Assembly: GCA_009823505.1 (NCBI GenBank)
Contig: VZQC01008079.1
Span: 595,523-659,522, forward strand
Reading direction: 5' to 3'
Length of the DNA stretch: 64,000 bases
From: Rhizomys pruinosus
Lineage: Eukaryota; Chordata; Mammalia; Rodentia; Spalacidae
In this document: piece by piece, positions 1 through 10,948 of the stretch
How positions within the stretch are numbered: the stretch's first letter is position 1
Layout of the letters: each line of letters begins with the position of its first letter
Notes under the pieces: generated by a model
The model's input: the letters and a program-made list of their open reading frames with translations, nothing else
Database searches by the model: none
Told to the model about the DNA's origin: nothing
Made by a program: the position numbers and the translations under genes

Positions 1-971
1 TTCTACTTCTGAGGCTTTTTCCTTTCCTTTCTTCTTGATTGGATGAGTATTCTAATTCCTTTTTCATTTCATCCTGTGTTTTCTTTAGTATTTCCATTTC
101 CTTTTTGAACTTCTCAATCTCTTCTTGGTGCTTCTCAGTCTCTTCTTGGTGCTCCTTACTTGGTTGGTGGGCTTCCTTTTTTCAGTGTTTCAACTTCCTT
201 TCAGAGTTTGTTTTTTTCACCCTCTAGTTCTTTCTAGAGTATATCAATCTGTTCCTTTAGTTCTTTCCTATGTGTGTCATTGTATTCCTCTAGGTCCTTT
301 ATGAGTTTTTCATTCTTTCTCTTTAGTTCTCTGAATTCTTTATGTTCTTTAATTTCTCTGCATAGGTGTGCAATTATTTCTCTAAGATCTGTTCCTTGGG
401 TCTCCTATAAGGGGTTTCCATTGTAGTTATCTCCTACAGGTTTAGTAGTGCCTGGTGTGGGATTATCTTGTGCCTTTCCCATGTTGTCCCTTCATTATGT
501 CCCTGGCATGTGGGCTTCCCTTTTGTGGTTCAGATCACAAATGCCTTTTCAATATGTTAGCGGATGGTTTTGCTTTCCTCCTTCATATACTTTTTCTTTC
601 CCCTTTCTTCCTCCTTGTTTATAGAGTATTGACTTATCTAGGTTTCGGGCTTTCAATTTTTTAATATATATTGTATATTGGAAGCCTAAGTCACTCTTCT
701 CTTCTCGTTCTGAAGGTTCTCCAAAAAAAAGTCCACTAGGATTCTCATCGATTTCTGGCGGTGGTGGTGGGGGGTGTATATGCCTGACCTAGCCCATGCC
801 CTGGTACCTGCCTGAGTGACTTCTGGCCAGCCCACACAAAGCTGCAGAGGCACCGACCCAAACCCGCTGACCCTCTGGTCCCAGCTCCAAAGGCGAAGGG
901 CGGTCCCACCCAGAAGGACTCAGAGACGCGACCCCCTACAGCAGCCTGGGAGACAGTCCACCCCAAAACGT
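1..971 (-). mobile_element. LINE-1 5' part (5'UTR and start of ORF1), cut by window start
   Basis: Read on the - strand, a G/C-rich 5'UTR (about 665-971) is followed by a lysine/glutamate-rich coiled-coil region of ORF1 (about 1-580). The protein similarity to the ORF1 coiled coil of the + strand L1 near 30290-30560 is clear. Stops are present, so it is not coding. At 972 the sequence switches to sequence shared with 27468 onward, which marks the L1 5' end and shows that it inserted into duplicon A. Confidence 0.75.
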
Positions 972-1913
972 CGGCTCTTACAATTTCTTTGCCCCCCCGT
1001 TCCTCATTTGTCCTTCAGTCATGGGTGGGTGAAGTTTCATAAAGGAGTCCTATCCAGGGACACACATGACTATGCAGTCACTTATTCTCTAATAATTGGT
1101 CAATTGTGGACTTCTGTGTGCAATGAACTCTTCTGTATAGGGAAATTTCACTGGTTTGAGTATAGGGATGCACTAGTATTCTCTCTATCCCCTGTTCCTC
1201 TGTGTTACATGAACCTTAGGTGGAGAGGTTCCAATTTAGGTGTGTCACCTAGGACTAGGCATCTCTCAGACATATTTTCTGTGTGCAACCAATTGTGGAA
1301 CTCTGCAATACCTTCCATCTGTTACAAAAAGTAGCTTCATTGATGAGTGGGGTTCTGTATACTTGTCTGTAAATACAAGGAATCATATTAAATATACATC
1401 AAGAAACATCTTTTCTCTAGGATTTATGAACTCTCCAGCCATATGCATTTGGCTCTGTTTACAGAGCCACCCATAAATTCACATGCACTTAGAAGGCTTT
1501 AAATTCTGAACATTAGTGCATATGTATACCTGGGGATTCTATGGCAAGTAGCTCAGTGCCACACGGGCCAGACCTCCGTTGAAGTGGTTGCTCAGAGTAG
1601 TCCAAGAGACTCCCACAGTAACAGAGGCTTTTGCTGTAGCTCTTGATTATCTCTCAGAATTCAAAGATAAGATACTATTGCTAAATTCAGGGCATACTTT
1701 GGACCCAGGTCTTGGAGCAATGGGGCTCAAAGTGACCTGCAAGCCTTCTACCTTACCTGTACCTTTCATAGTTCTGGAGGATACTATGGAAGCTGCTAAG
1801 TGGGAAAACCAATCAATGGTCTAGCCCCACCCTAAACCCTAATAATCATAATGACTGGCAGAGCAAACTACCTCTACTGGTGAAGTAGTGGCACTGATAT
1901 CTGGGGGATAATT
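972..1913. repeat. L1 3'UTR-like repeat, paralogous to 27468-28430
   Basis: This is noncoding sequence that matches 27468-28430 throughout. It joins antisense L1 ORF2 at the same point in both duplicons. Motifs near 1560-1860 recur in weaker form on the + strand near 12770-13050 and 15640-15900, so I read it as part of an old rodent L1 3' region. Family name and true orientation are uncertain. Confidence 0.5.
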
Positions 1914-2047
1914 GATAGCTATTTAATTGGACTTAAAGGTTTCTAGGACTTTTAATACGCATGCATGTTGGATTCTGTCTGATAGCTATTTAATTGGACC
2001 TAAAGTTTTCTAGGACTTTTAATATGCATGCATGTTTGATTTTGTCA
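1914..2047. repeat. Tandem duplication of a 67-bp unit inside old L1 ORF2
   Basis: The unit 1914-1980 is repeated at 1981-2047 with a few substitutions. Duplicon B has a single copy near 28427-28494. Antisense translation gives an L1 reverse-transcriptase segment (FDKIQH-like). Confidence 0.8.
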
Positions 2048-2477
2048 GAGACATTTTCAGCATTTATTGAAATGACCATGGGATATGGGATATTTGTTTT
2101 TAATTCTAATGATATGATTTATTATATTTATTTGGTTATTTATATTGAACAATGCCTGCATCACTGGTAGATCATCATTTAGATCTGTATCTGTATGTAG
2201 TGTGCAAGTATTTTTTCGAGAATCTTTGCATGTACATTCTTGAAGGATATGGGCATAATTGTTATCTCTTTTGATTGTGTCTTCACCTGGTTTTTGTATT
2301 AAAATTATACTGACTTCATAGAAGGAGTTTGTGAGTTCTTCATCTTGTCTTTCCTTTTGAATAATTTAAGAATTATTGGCTTTGAATGTCTGGTAGAATT
2401 CTGCTGTGAATCCAGTTGGGCTTGGGCTTTTTTCAGTTGTATATTTCAATTTTTTCCTTTTTTTTTTAAAGCTCTAG

Positions 2478-2730
2478 CTGTTTTTTTTTTCTTTTTTTTA
2501 ATTAATTTATTTTCTTTGTGTATGAACGTACTGTCTGCATGTAGGTTTGTGCACCCTGTCGTGCAATGCAGCGGAGGTCAGAAGAGAGTGTCGGATTCCC
2601 CTGGAACTGGAGTTCTCCTGGAATTGGAGTTACAGACGGTTCTCAGCTGCCATGTGGGTGTTGGGGATCAAACCCAGTCCTCTGCAAGAGCAGTTGGTGC
2701 TCCCAACTGCTAGGCCATCTCTCCAGCCCC
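2478..2730 (-). mobile_element. B2 SINE, long variant
   Basis: This is a reverse-oriented tRNA-derived SINE. The terminal GGGCTGGAGAGATGG head and a B box (GGTTTGATCCC-like) lie at the right end, and the A/T-rich tail at the left. It contains the doubled 17-18 bp CCAGTTCC motif. It is absent at the matching place in duplicon B. Confidence 0.85.
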
Positions 2731-3693
2731 ATAATTTCTTTATTTCTAATTGGTGTGTTGAAGCTGTTGATGTAATCTTGGTTTAAATTTGGTGGTGTAT
2801 AATTTTAGAAGTTTATCCATTTCTTTTAGATTTAAAAATTTCATGGCATATAGGTTTTTTAACGTATTCCCTTACAATGTTCTGGATTTCTTTGGTGTCT
2901 GCTGTGATGTTTCCCCTTTCGTTACTGATTTTGTTAAATTTCTTTATTTCAGTTAAGTGGGCTAAGGGCCAGCTAATCTTGTATAACTTTTCAAAGAATC
3001 ATCTCTTAGATTCATCGATTCTTTGTATTGTTTTCTTTGTTTCTACATCATTAATTTCTGCTCTGATTTATTTCTTCTCATCCACTAGGTTTGGGTTTGG
3101 TTTGTTCTTCCTTTTCTAGAGTCTTGATGTACTAAGTAATTTATCTGTGCTCTTGCTGACTTTCTAATGCAGGCACTCAGAGCTATAAATTTCCCTCTTA
3201 GGGGTGCTTTTAAAAAGTTTTCTTGTGTTGTTTTCTCACTTTCATTTAGTTTCAGGGATACTTTTACTTCATTCTAAAATCTGCTTTGACCCGTTGATCA
3301 TCCAGGAGTGTGTTGTTTAATCTTGTAGAGTTCGTGTAGTTACCTGATCTTATTTTGCTGTTGGTTATAGGCTTTATTGCATTGTGGTCTGATAGAATTC
3401 ATGGAATTATTTCAATGTTTTTCATATTCATTGAGGTTTTCTATGTCCCAGAATGTGGTCAGTTTTAGAGATCCTTGCATTGGTTTCAGATTAAAAACTG
3501 TATTTCTTGTTGCTTGGGTGGAATATTCTGTAGATGTCTGATAGGTACATTTTGTGCAAAATGTTATTTAAATCAGCTGTCTCCCTGAATTATATTATTC
3601 TTATTCAGTTGACCTGTTTATTGGAGATAGTGCAGCACTGAAGTTACCTACAATTCAACTGACCTGGTATTAACTTGTCTTTTATAGTCCTGT

Positions 3694-3773
3694 ATATCTA
3701 TCTATCTATCTATCTATCTCTATATCTATCTATCTATCTCTATATCTATCTATCTATCTATCTGTCTATCTAT
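3694..3773. repeat. Microsatellite (TCTA)n, interrupted
   Basis: About 80 bases of tetranucleotide TCTA repeats with a few TCTC/TATA interruptions, directly upstream of the A tail of a B1. Confidence 0.95.
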
Positions 3774-3912
3774 TTTTTTTTGAGATAGGGTCTCCTTGTA
3801 GCCCCAGATGCCTGGAAGTCACTATGTAGACCAACTGGCCTTGAACGCACAAAGATCTGTTTGAATCTGCCTCCCAAATGCTGGGATTAAAGGCATATAA
3901 CACCATGCCTGC
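3774..3912 (-). mobile_element. B1 SINE (shared by duplicons A and B)
   Basis: Reverse-oriented 7SL-derived B1. The antisense GAGACAGGGTCTC-type end lies at the left and the GGGATTAAAGGC..CCATGCC end at the right. The matching place in duplicon B (44833-44983) also carries a B1, so this insertion predates the duplication. Confidence 0.85.
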
Positions 3913-4018
3913 AAGTCTGATAATACTGTTTTTACGACATTAAGTGCATCAGTGTTTGGTACATATATGTTCATGATTGTAATATCTTCCAGATCAATAG
4001 AATCTTGGTCTCCAGGGG

Positions 4019-6206
4019 CAACTCATCTTTGAAAAAAGAATTACCTCTCATGATGGCACCTGTACACTGCTCTACAAGTCATGCAGCTTGACAGAATGAT
4101 ATTTTTTCCACTCTTGACTGGTCTATGAAAGGAATAACTGGCTCATCAAAACCAGGAACTAGATTTATAGCTACTGAAGGCTTTGGGCTTGTCATCAGCA
4201 TAGGGCAGGTGGGAATTTTGTCTGTATTATCTTCTGGGAAGACAGCCACTTCTTAGTAACTCAGCTCCCAGCCCTGGCCTGGGGAGCTGCATGGTTCTGA
4301 GTCTTATTCAGCTTTCTTCTCATTGTGATGTACTTTTGTTTGTAGTAAAGTCCATTTTTTTTTCTTATTCTGAGTGTCCATCCAGGCTCTCAGAGAGAGC
4401 CTAGAGTCTACCATCTTATCTAGAACCTTAGATTATTATTTCTTTTTAGAAACATTTTACATTTCAAATACTTTTAGATCTCTAGAAGTTAGGAAGATAT
4501 TACACAGCTTTCCCATATGGCCCTCACATTTTCCCTACTGTGAACATCTGACATTTCCAGTAAGGAAACTATTACTAATACAAGACAATTAAAACTCCAA
4601 GCTTATCCAGATTTCACTGATTTTTCCACTATTGTTTGCCTTAGTCCCCAAACTGTAGTTTCTCTGAGGATGGAACTCCTGACTGCTGGGTTTTTACAGT
4701 AGCTGGTCTGAATCACTTCAAAGAAGCACCTGGAATGTGTGAGCAATCCAGGCAGGGTTCAAGTCCTGATAATTCATGGATTGAGTTTCCTTCGGTGTGG
4801 TATTACAGGATAAGTGCTCTGGTATGTAGTTTCTTATCATTGGCAAGAAGGAACTATAAGTATAGGAAGCCATAAAATTTTTGAACATAGCTTCATCTCA
4901 TTTTTTTGATCTACATAATGCCATGTAGCCTGCCCTATTTCTATTCCTTAAACTACTTATGGATGAGAAAGAGTGAATCTCCAGCAAAGGGCTCCAGAAT
5001 ATAGGAGAAACTGGATGTCTGTCTTCAGTTCATTGTATCAACTGTAGGATCTACCAGTGTAGTGGAATTCTTTGTGTGTGACACTGTGCTTCCTCGAGGG
5101 AGAAGCCATGCTACCGGAGGCTCTTCTAGTTACTATTTTATCCTGGCTTTTCCAGTTTTGTGGTCTAAAGTGGGTGTTTCGGGTTTACTCTCAATTTCTA
5201 GAATGCTTGTCAGCCTTTTCTTAACTGTGGATAGTGCTAACTGGAAGTTTTTGGAGAGGGTCTAAGGCTGCAGAGCTATTCTGCTAAGCAGCTGATGTCC
5301 TCTTCAGTAGTTTTGATTTTAACACATTTCTTAAAAATATAACTGATATACTTTTCACAGTCACTGTGCAAAAAAAATTCTGATTTTGACTACGTGCTTA
5401 TATTTACCTATTAATGTGGTAACTTTTATGTTTTGTGTTATTAATTAGCTTAGAACTCAAGTTCTTGGTTAGGGTATGTGGTGAAAAAGGGGTACAGATG
5501 GTATTGTCTTCTGGTCAGTCTCTGTTTAATAACCTTGCACTCAGTCTCACCACTCTACTTCCTGAACAAGCTCTAGGACTTGCTCTGTGGAATATCTCAG
5601 AGGAAGGCAGGGACTGCCAACTCTAAGCCAGCAATGAACTGTGAGCTGTAAAAGATGTAATCAGTGTTGTGGGAGACTGTGAGGACAGACCTTGCTTTGT
5701 CTGGGGACAGCGTGTGATCTTCGATTACTTCAGACCACACTTGATTGCATCAGAAGACCTGATGATTAGGGCCACTGGTGCATCCATGTCAAGCACAATT
5801 CTTCCTGTTTGTCTTGTGGCTCAGCCCATTTAGTCTCTTCACAGATCCCCTCCCATTTGCAATATAGAAAATTAGGCAATTACCCCATGCTGGCTCACTT
5901 TCTCACTTGAAAGTTGGGCTATTTCCCCCTGGGCATTAATCTTGTTGATAGATGCACATCTTTTTGCCACTTGAAAGCAGACATCAGCATTCAGTAGACT
6001 CTTTGGCTAGGGAAACTTTCTCCAGTTTTTTGGATACTACCTGTCATGAATAGAAAGTGAAGGCTCAAGAAATGGGCTTGAACAGAAGATGTCTGAGCAC
6101 ATCAAGCATTGTCACAGGTCAGCAGAAGATGAGAAATCATTTTCCAGCACTAGTTTTGTGTGTTTACATAAAAATACATATGAATTGTGTGTGTGTTTGT
6201 AAATTC
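4019..6206. other. Duplicated noncoding sequence upstream of OR copy A
   Basis: This is low-copy sequence with no recognised SINE, L1 or gene, matching 45088-47670 and partly 58015-58620. It may hold the noncoding first exon or promoter of the ancestral OR gene, but no signal identifies one. Confidence 0.5.
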
Positions 6207-6216
6207 CCAGTACAAC

Positions 6217-6524
6217 TTTTTTACTTATTTATTTATATAAATTGTTTTAAAGCGTGTGCCACCACACCCAGCCCAAAGACGGTTCTTTTTTTTTAATTAA
6301 AAAAATTTTTTTGAATTTATTTTCGTATGTGTATGAATGTACTGTCTGCATGCAGGCTTGTGCACCCGTGTTGTGCAATGCTGTGGAGGTCAGAAGAGGG
6401 TGTCAGATTCCCCTGGAACTGGAATTACAGATGGTTCTTAGCCACCATGTGATTGCTGGGAATTGAACCCGGGTCCTGTGGTGGAGCAGTCGGTGCTCTT
6501 AACCACTGAGCCATCTCTCCAGCC
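6217..6524 (-). mobile_element. B2 SINE, short variant, with a B1 3'-end scrap
   Basis: The insertion is flanked by a 10-bp repeat CCCAGTACAA (6207-6216 and 6525-6534). It contains about 35 bases resembling the right end of an antisense B1 (6251-6285) and a full antisense B2 with a single CCAGTTCC motif. Duplicon B has a different B2, in the opposite orientation, at the matching place (47671). Confidence 0.8.
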
Positions 6525-6590
6525 CCCAGTACAATGTGTTTAATAGTGAGTTGACTTACACAACCAGTTCTTCATGTAGGAAAGACAAGT

Positions 6591-6850
6591 GTGGGGTTTG
6601 AGAAATGGCTCAGCAGTTAAGAGCACTGATTGCTTTTTCAGAGGACACGGTTTTGACTCCTAGCACCCACATGATGGCTATGAATGGTCTTAGGCCAGGT
6701 GTGGTGGCGCACACCTTTAATCGCAGCACTTGGGAGGCAGAGGTAGGCATATCTCTGTGAGTTCAAGGCCAGCCTGGTCTACATAGCAAGCTCCAGGCCA
6801 GCTGGGACTAAAGGGAGACCCTGTCCCCCCCCCCCCAAATAAAGAAAAAG
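6591..6850 (+). mobile_element. Truncated B2 head joined to a B1
   Basis: A B2 head (about 6600-6692) is followed directly by a B1 (GGCCAGGTGTGGTGGCGCAC onward) and a C-run/A-rich tail. The pair is bounded by a TSD, GGAAAGACAAGT at 6579-6590 and a near-identical copy near 6850. Duplicon B lacks it at about 47955. Confidence 0.8.
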
Positions 6851-7049
6851 AAAGACAGGTTCAAAATTTATGTATCTGAAGATCATGCTTCTTGATAGGA
6901 TGTATGCATCTGATGATTGAATGGTGTGTTTGATGACATAGCTGGATGATTATCTCTTTGTACACAGTTTATGATTGTTTTGCTGTGGATGACTGGGTGT
7001 TATGTTCATGTGCAAAGTCGTGCGTAAGAGTATTTATTACTTGTTTTTA

Positions 7050-7728
7050 TTTTTTATTTTTTTGTAAGAAAAAAGAAAAGATGGGTTTTGTTTCTATATT
7101 TTCCTCTTTGTTTATTTTTTTGAGGGATTCTACAATATAAGAGTACAGTTGTTTTCAGATCACATTGACATTGCTCAGTTTGCCATACAATTATGTAGTT
7201 GGTGCTAGCATCCAAAGATGAGGGATACCATTTGTCGTTTGTTTTTCTGGGACTGTGTTACTTCACTCAGCATGATATCCTCTAGCTCCAGCCATTTATC
7301 TGCAAAGTTCATGATGTCATCTTTCTGTACCACTGCATAGAACTCCATTGTGTAGATGTACCACATTTTCTCTATCCACTTGTCAGTTGAGGGGCACTTG
7401 CGTTGGTTCCAGCTCCTTGCTATTGTGAAGAGAGCTGCAATAAACATGGCTGCACATGTATCTCTGTGGTAAGATGAGTCTTGTGGGTACATACCCAGGA
7501 GTGGTATGGCTGGGTCAGGTGGCAATTTCATTCCAAGTCTTCCAAGGGTTCTCCACACTACTTTCCATAGTGACTGTACATGTTTACATTTCCACCAGCA
7601 ATGGATTAGTGTTCCCCTTTCCCCACAACCTCTCCAGCACTTGGCATAATTTGTTTTCTTGATCCTAGCCAGTTTTATTGGACTAAGATGATGTCTTCAA
7701 GTGGTTTTAATTTGCATTTCCTTAATTA
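7050..7728 (-). mobile_element. 5'-truncated LINE-1 (ORF2 C-terminus and 3'UTR)
   Basis: Read on the - strand it encodes the ORF2 C-terminal segment (PDPAIPLLGMYP, MWYIYTMEFYAVVQKDDIM) and a short 3'UTR. The TSD is ATTATTACTTGTTTTTA-like at about 7033-7049 and 7728-7744. Duplicon B has the empty site near 48135, so it inserted after the A/B duplication. Confidence 0.88.
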
Positions 7729-7744
7729 TTATCACTTGTTTTTA

Positions 7745-8570
7745 AACTCATGTGAAATTTCACGCAAGTGTTTCTATGTAATATACACATATTTTAATCT
7801 CTCAAGGGTCTAGAAGAGAAGGAACTAAAACTATATGGTAATATGTGCATTTTGAATACATATACATGTTTGTATATTCTGGAAATAATCTCATAGAGAC
7901 CTTCTTGTCCAAAGCTTTATCCTCTTATTTTAGGCAGTTCCCTGCAGGATCTTCCTTAAGCTAAATGTTTAGATGTTTGCCTATAGGACTTGAAGTCCTC
8001 TAATTTCTCTTGATCTACTTTTTCTTGTATTGATTTTTTATATGTTTCATACACAATTTTTCAGTCAGTCTTAATTGCCATTATACCTGCTTCTCCCTTG
8101 TCATCCTCTCTCATGCCCCCAACCCCAGGAGTTCACACCTACTGTCTTTTGTGCTTGAGTACATTGTGCCAAATTATTCTCCCTGCTCCCTCCTCAGTGC
8201 CAGCTCCTCCTATGAACTCAGCCTATCCTGAGTCTCTTTTCTAAAGAAGGCCAAGTCTTCCTCACCTGACCACAATCTGCTGCCAATATTTCCTCACCCA
8301 AGGTTGGGCTCTGCAATTATTCTTTAAAAACTAGCCTTCAGCATTGAAAATTTCATTCTCAAAAATAATATGTGCTAATTTCTCAAGTTCTTCTGCACAC
8401 ACATCTTGGTTCAAACCTCTAATTTCACTCTTCATATCTTCATGACACAGAAATTGAATTCTGTAAAGCTCAGAAGCCTGAGCCTTAAAGTGTGATGAGA
8501 CTAAAGATTTATCCCAACATGTGTTTTGTCATAAACATGCAATAAGTGAGAGGTTTCAACTTGTGACTAT
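7745..8570. other. Duplicated noncoding sequence without recognised features
   Basis: It matches 48160-49500 of duplicon B minus a B1 and a B2. No gene, SINE or L1 was recognised. Long T-rich and pyrimidine-rich stretches give only accidental reading frames. Confidence 0.5.
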
Positions 8571-8832
8571 TTCTTTTTTTTTAAAAAAATATTTATTCTT
8601 TTCATTTTATGTGTATAGTGTCTTGTCTCCCTGCATCGCTCTCTTTTTTTTCATTCATTCATTCTATTACTTTCTTACTTCTTTCTCTATTATTTTTTGG
8701 AGTAAGATCTCTTTATGCTACTTAGGCTTGTCTAGAACTCAATATATAGCTAATACCTGCTTCAAACTCATGATCCTCCACCCTTATCTTCATTAAGTGC
8801 TGGGATTTCAGGCTTGTAACACCACACCCATC
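8570..8832 (-). repeat. B2 remnant joined to an old B1-like element
   Basis: The first 50-60 bases match the tail of the old B2 at 49507 in duplicon B. The sequence then jumps to the old antisense B1-like repeat that lies at 50893-51048 in B. This marks an internal deletion of about 1.3 kb in duplicon A. Confidence 0.65.
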
Positions 8833-9070
8833 TTGAATTTTCTAACAGATGAATGAAGGCATAGGGCCCATGGAATGGTGACAAGCAGAGAATCTGATCA
8901 TATTGTTAACATCTCGAACTGTGACAGCATCAGGTATTAATTTGGTAAGTGGACCCAAGAGTTAACAACAGTTTGAAGAGACTCTCAAATCCAAGAGTAT
9001 GATAAAGTTCTTCAGTTTCTGGTATAGAATGTTTCCTAGGGCATAATCTCAAGTCAGTTACTATGAATGC

Positions 9071-9438
9071 TGTGGTGGTTTGAACGAGTGTCCCCCACAG
9101 GCTTTAAGTATTCAGACATTTTGTCTCCAGTTGGTGGCACTGTTCTTGGACTTCTTAGAAGGTGTGGCTATGCTGGAGGAAGTTCATTATTGGGGGCAGG
9201 CTTAGTGAGTTTAACAAGCCTTGTGGTCTCCAGTCTCTCTCTCTCTGCTTCCTGTGCTTATTGCGAGATGTGACCCTCAGTTTGCTGCTCCAGCCCTAGC
9301 CACCATGCTTCCATCCACAATGGACTACGGACTCTGATTTCCTGGAACCGTCAATCGTAAGCTCAAATAAACTCTTCCTTTAATAATTTCCCTTGCTCAT
9401 GGTGGATTTATCACAGCAACAGAAAAGTGACTAATACA
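9071..9438 (+). mobile_element. Solo LTR, MaLR/ERVL-like, 5-bp TSD
   Basis: A 368-bp element begins TGTGGTGGTTTGAA and ends CTAATACA, with AATAAA near 9366. It is flanked by AATGC at 9066-9070 and 9439-9443. Duplicon B is empty at the same place (near 51283). Relatives lie at 56038-56374 and, reversed, at 62743-63106. A 5-bp TSD is typical of ERVL/MaLR-type integrases. The exact family is not named. Confidence 0.82.
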
Positions 9439-9443
9439 AATGC

Positions 9444-9555
9444 ATTGTTAGGAGAGAAAGAGAGAAGTGAAGGGAGAGCAGAGGAAGGATGGATGGGAGG
9501 AGGAGGGGAGGACACTGAGAAAGGAGAACGAAAGAGAAGAAGAAAAAAAAATACT
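9444..9555. repeat. Purine-rich (GA-rich) low-complexity tract
   Basis: G/A-rich sequence also present in duplicon B at about 51292-51410. The reading frames on both strands here are products of this composition. Confidence 0.8.
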
Positions 9556-10299
9556 TATAGAGAGAGAATGAAGACAATGTTTCTACTGCATTTGTTGCTG
9601 ACAGGCAGTTAACCCTCATGGCTCAGGATCTGTCTCCTTCAGGTACTGTGACATTACAAGAGGTTAGTGTTTTTTTTTTTCTGGCAGTAACAAGGTGTAA
9701 GGTTCAGCTCACTGTTCTATTTCTCTGAGTTCCTGGATTTTGATACTAGATTTCCTGCTGAACTTGTTCTACTGTAGTAGCTCACACAAACGAATATAAC
9801 CATGTATAGGGGTTTGAGCTAAGATTATTACATGCACTAATATAGATTCTCCCAAATCCAGACAGATAGACAACAGTGAAAATACTTTATCAGAGAGAAA
9901 ACTTAGGAACATAGAACAAATTAGTTCAAGGCAACCAAAGAAGTAAACCTCTAAGGCAGGGACTCTCTTAAGCTTCCTGGTAACCTTAGTTCTTGCTTAT
10001 CAAAGCTGTAGCTCTTGCTCAGTATTGTGTGAAAGTTTTATAGAATGTGTGCTAAGGAGGGAATTTTATCATCTGTTATGTTTTCAGTGCTAAAAACAAT
10101 GTTTAGAATATGTGTGAATAAGTGAACAAATTTTTACTATTTCTTGAGGTCAGTCTTGTTAGCATTGGAAATATCTTCTCTGTGTTTAGTATGAGGCCAG
10201 TTTTAGATTCAGACTGCAAAGTGCATAGTTTGTCTAAATTTTGATGCAGTCCCTTGGGGGGGCATGTCTGTTATGTCTACCTGGTGAAGCTCTCAGGAC
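9556..10299 (+). other. Conserved noncoding sequence immediately upstream of OR exon A
   Basis: It aligns with 51420-52140 in B and, in pieces, with 61870-63380 in C. It is the presumed intron upstream of the OR coding exon. No exon or promoter could be recognised by eye. Confidence 0.5.
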
Positions 10300-10342
10300 T
10301 CTGACATTTCCTTCTCCCTTCATTCCCAGCAGGAAGAGGAAC
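10300..10342 (+). promoter_or_regulatory. Splice acceptor and 5' leader of OR copy A
   Basis: A pyrimidine tract followed by CAG ends at 10332, and the coding exon begins 10 bases before the ATG at 10343. This matches the usual OR layout, in which one or more noncoding 5' exons are spliced to a single coding exon. The tract is conserved in copies B and C. Confidence 0.65.
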
Positions 10343-10948
10343 ATGAGGAGGAGGAACCAGAGCAGTGTGTCTGAGTTCTTCCTCCTGGGGCTCCCCATCC
10401 AGCAAGAGCAGCAGGGCATCTTCTTCACCCTGTTCCTGGCCATGTACCTGACCACAGTGCTGGGGAACCTGCTCATCATCCTTCTCATCAGGATGGACTG
10501 TCGTCTCCACACCCCCATGTACTTCTTCCTCAGCCACCTGGCCTTCTCTGACATCTGCTTATCATCTGTCACTGTTCCAAAAATGCTCAGCAACATGCAG
10601 ACTCAGCACCTGTCTGTCCCTTATGAGGGGTGCATTACTCAAGTGTACTTTTTCTTTCTTTTTGCATGTGTTGACAATTTCCTTCTTGGAGTGATGGCCT
10701 ATGACAGGTATGTGGCCATCTGCCACCCACTGCACTACATGGTCACCATGAAGCAGGAGCTGTGTGACTTATTGGTGGCTGGATCTTGGTTCTTTTCTGC
10801 TATGAATGCCCTGGTCCATACCCTCCTTCTGTCTCACCTGTCGTTCTGTGCTGACACTATCCCCCACTTCTACTGTGATCTCAATGAACTCCTGAAGCTG
10901 TCCTGCTCAGATACCTCCCTCAATGAGCTGGTCCTCTTTACTGAAGGT
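10343..10948 (+). pseudogene. OR1J-like: Olfactory receptor pseudogene, OR1J-like (copy A), 3' truncated
   Basis: This was an odorant-binding seven-transmembrane GPCR exon of the class II family, acting at olfactory cilia. From the ATG at 10343 the frame is open for about 202 OR codons. Visible landmarks are an N-glycosylation site at residue 5 (NQS), GN of TM1 at 41-42, [10 protein letters not shown] from residue 55, [10 protein letters not shown] at 118-127 (DRY at the end of TM3) and SFCAD..IPHF in the second extracellular loop. Family proteins are about 310 residues. Here the frame leaves OR sequence after LFTEG and runs eight codons into antisense L1 to a stop at 10975, so TM6, TM7 and the tail are missing. 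I chose the start because it follows an AG acceptor by 10 bases, as in the two sister copies; the frame stays open upstream to 10241 without OR similarity. The N-terminus resembles OR1J members as I remember them. Orthology is not established. Confidence 0.88.

Larger units (their letters stand above)
2048..4018 (-). mobile_element. Old LINE-1 ORF2 fragment, antisense
   Basis: Read on the - strand this is degenerate L1 ORF2. It includes an endonuclease segment near 3920-4010 (NIYVPNTDA-like) and reverse-transcriptase sequence toward 2050. It is interrupted by a B2 (2478-2730), a TCTA microsatellite and a B1. The same fragment occupies 28430-45085 in duplicon B, where it is split by many insertions. 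Confidence 0.75.

Noticed and set aside
1579..1824. Frame whose product is also found at 28041-28397
   Set aside because: The two are paralogous because of the duplicon and lie in L1 3'UTR-like noncoding sequence. There is no start context or known domain.
3694..3773. Regular short direct repeats, briefly considered as a CRISPR-like array
   Set aside because: It is a tetranucleotide microsatellite without spacers, in a mammalian genome.
10277..10596. Antisense frames across the OR exon (also 51944-52432 with 52116-52373, and 63292-63676)
   Set aside because: They recur in all three copies only because the OR coding sequence constrains the opposite strand. No promoter or independent feature supports them.
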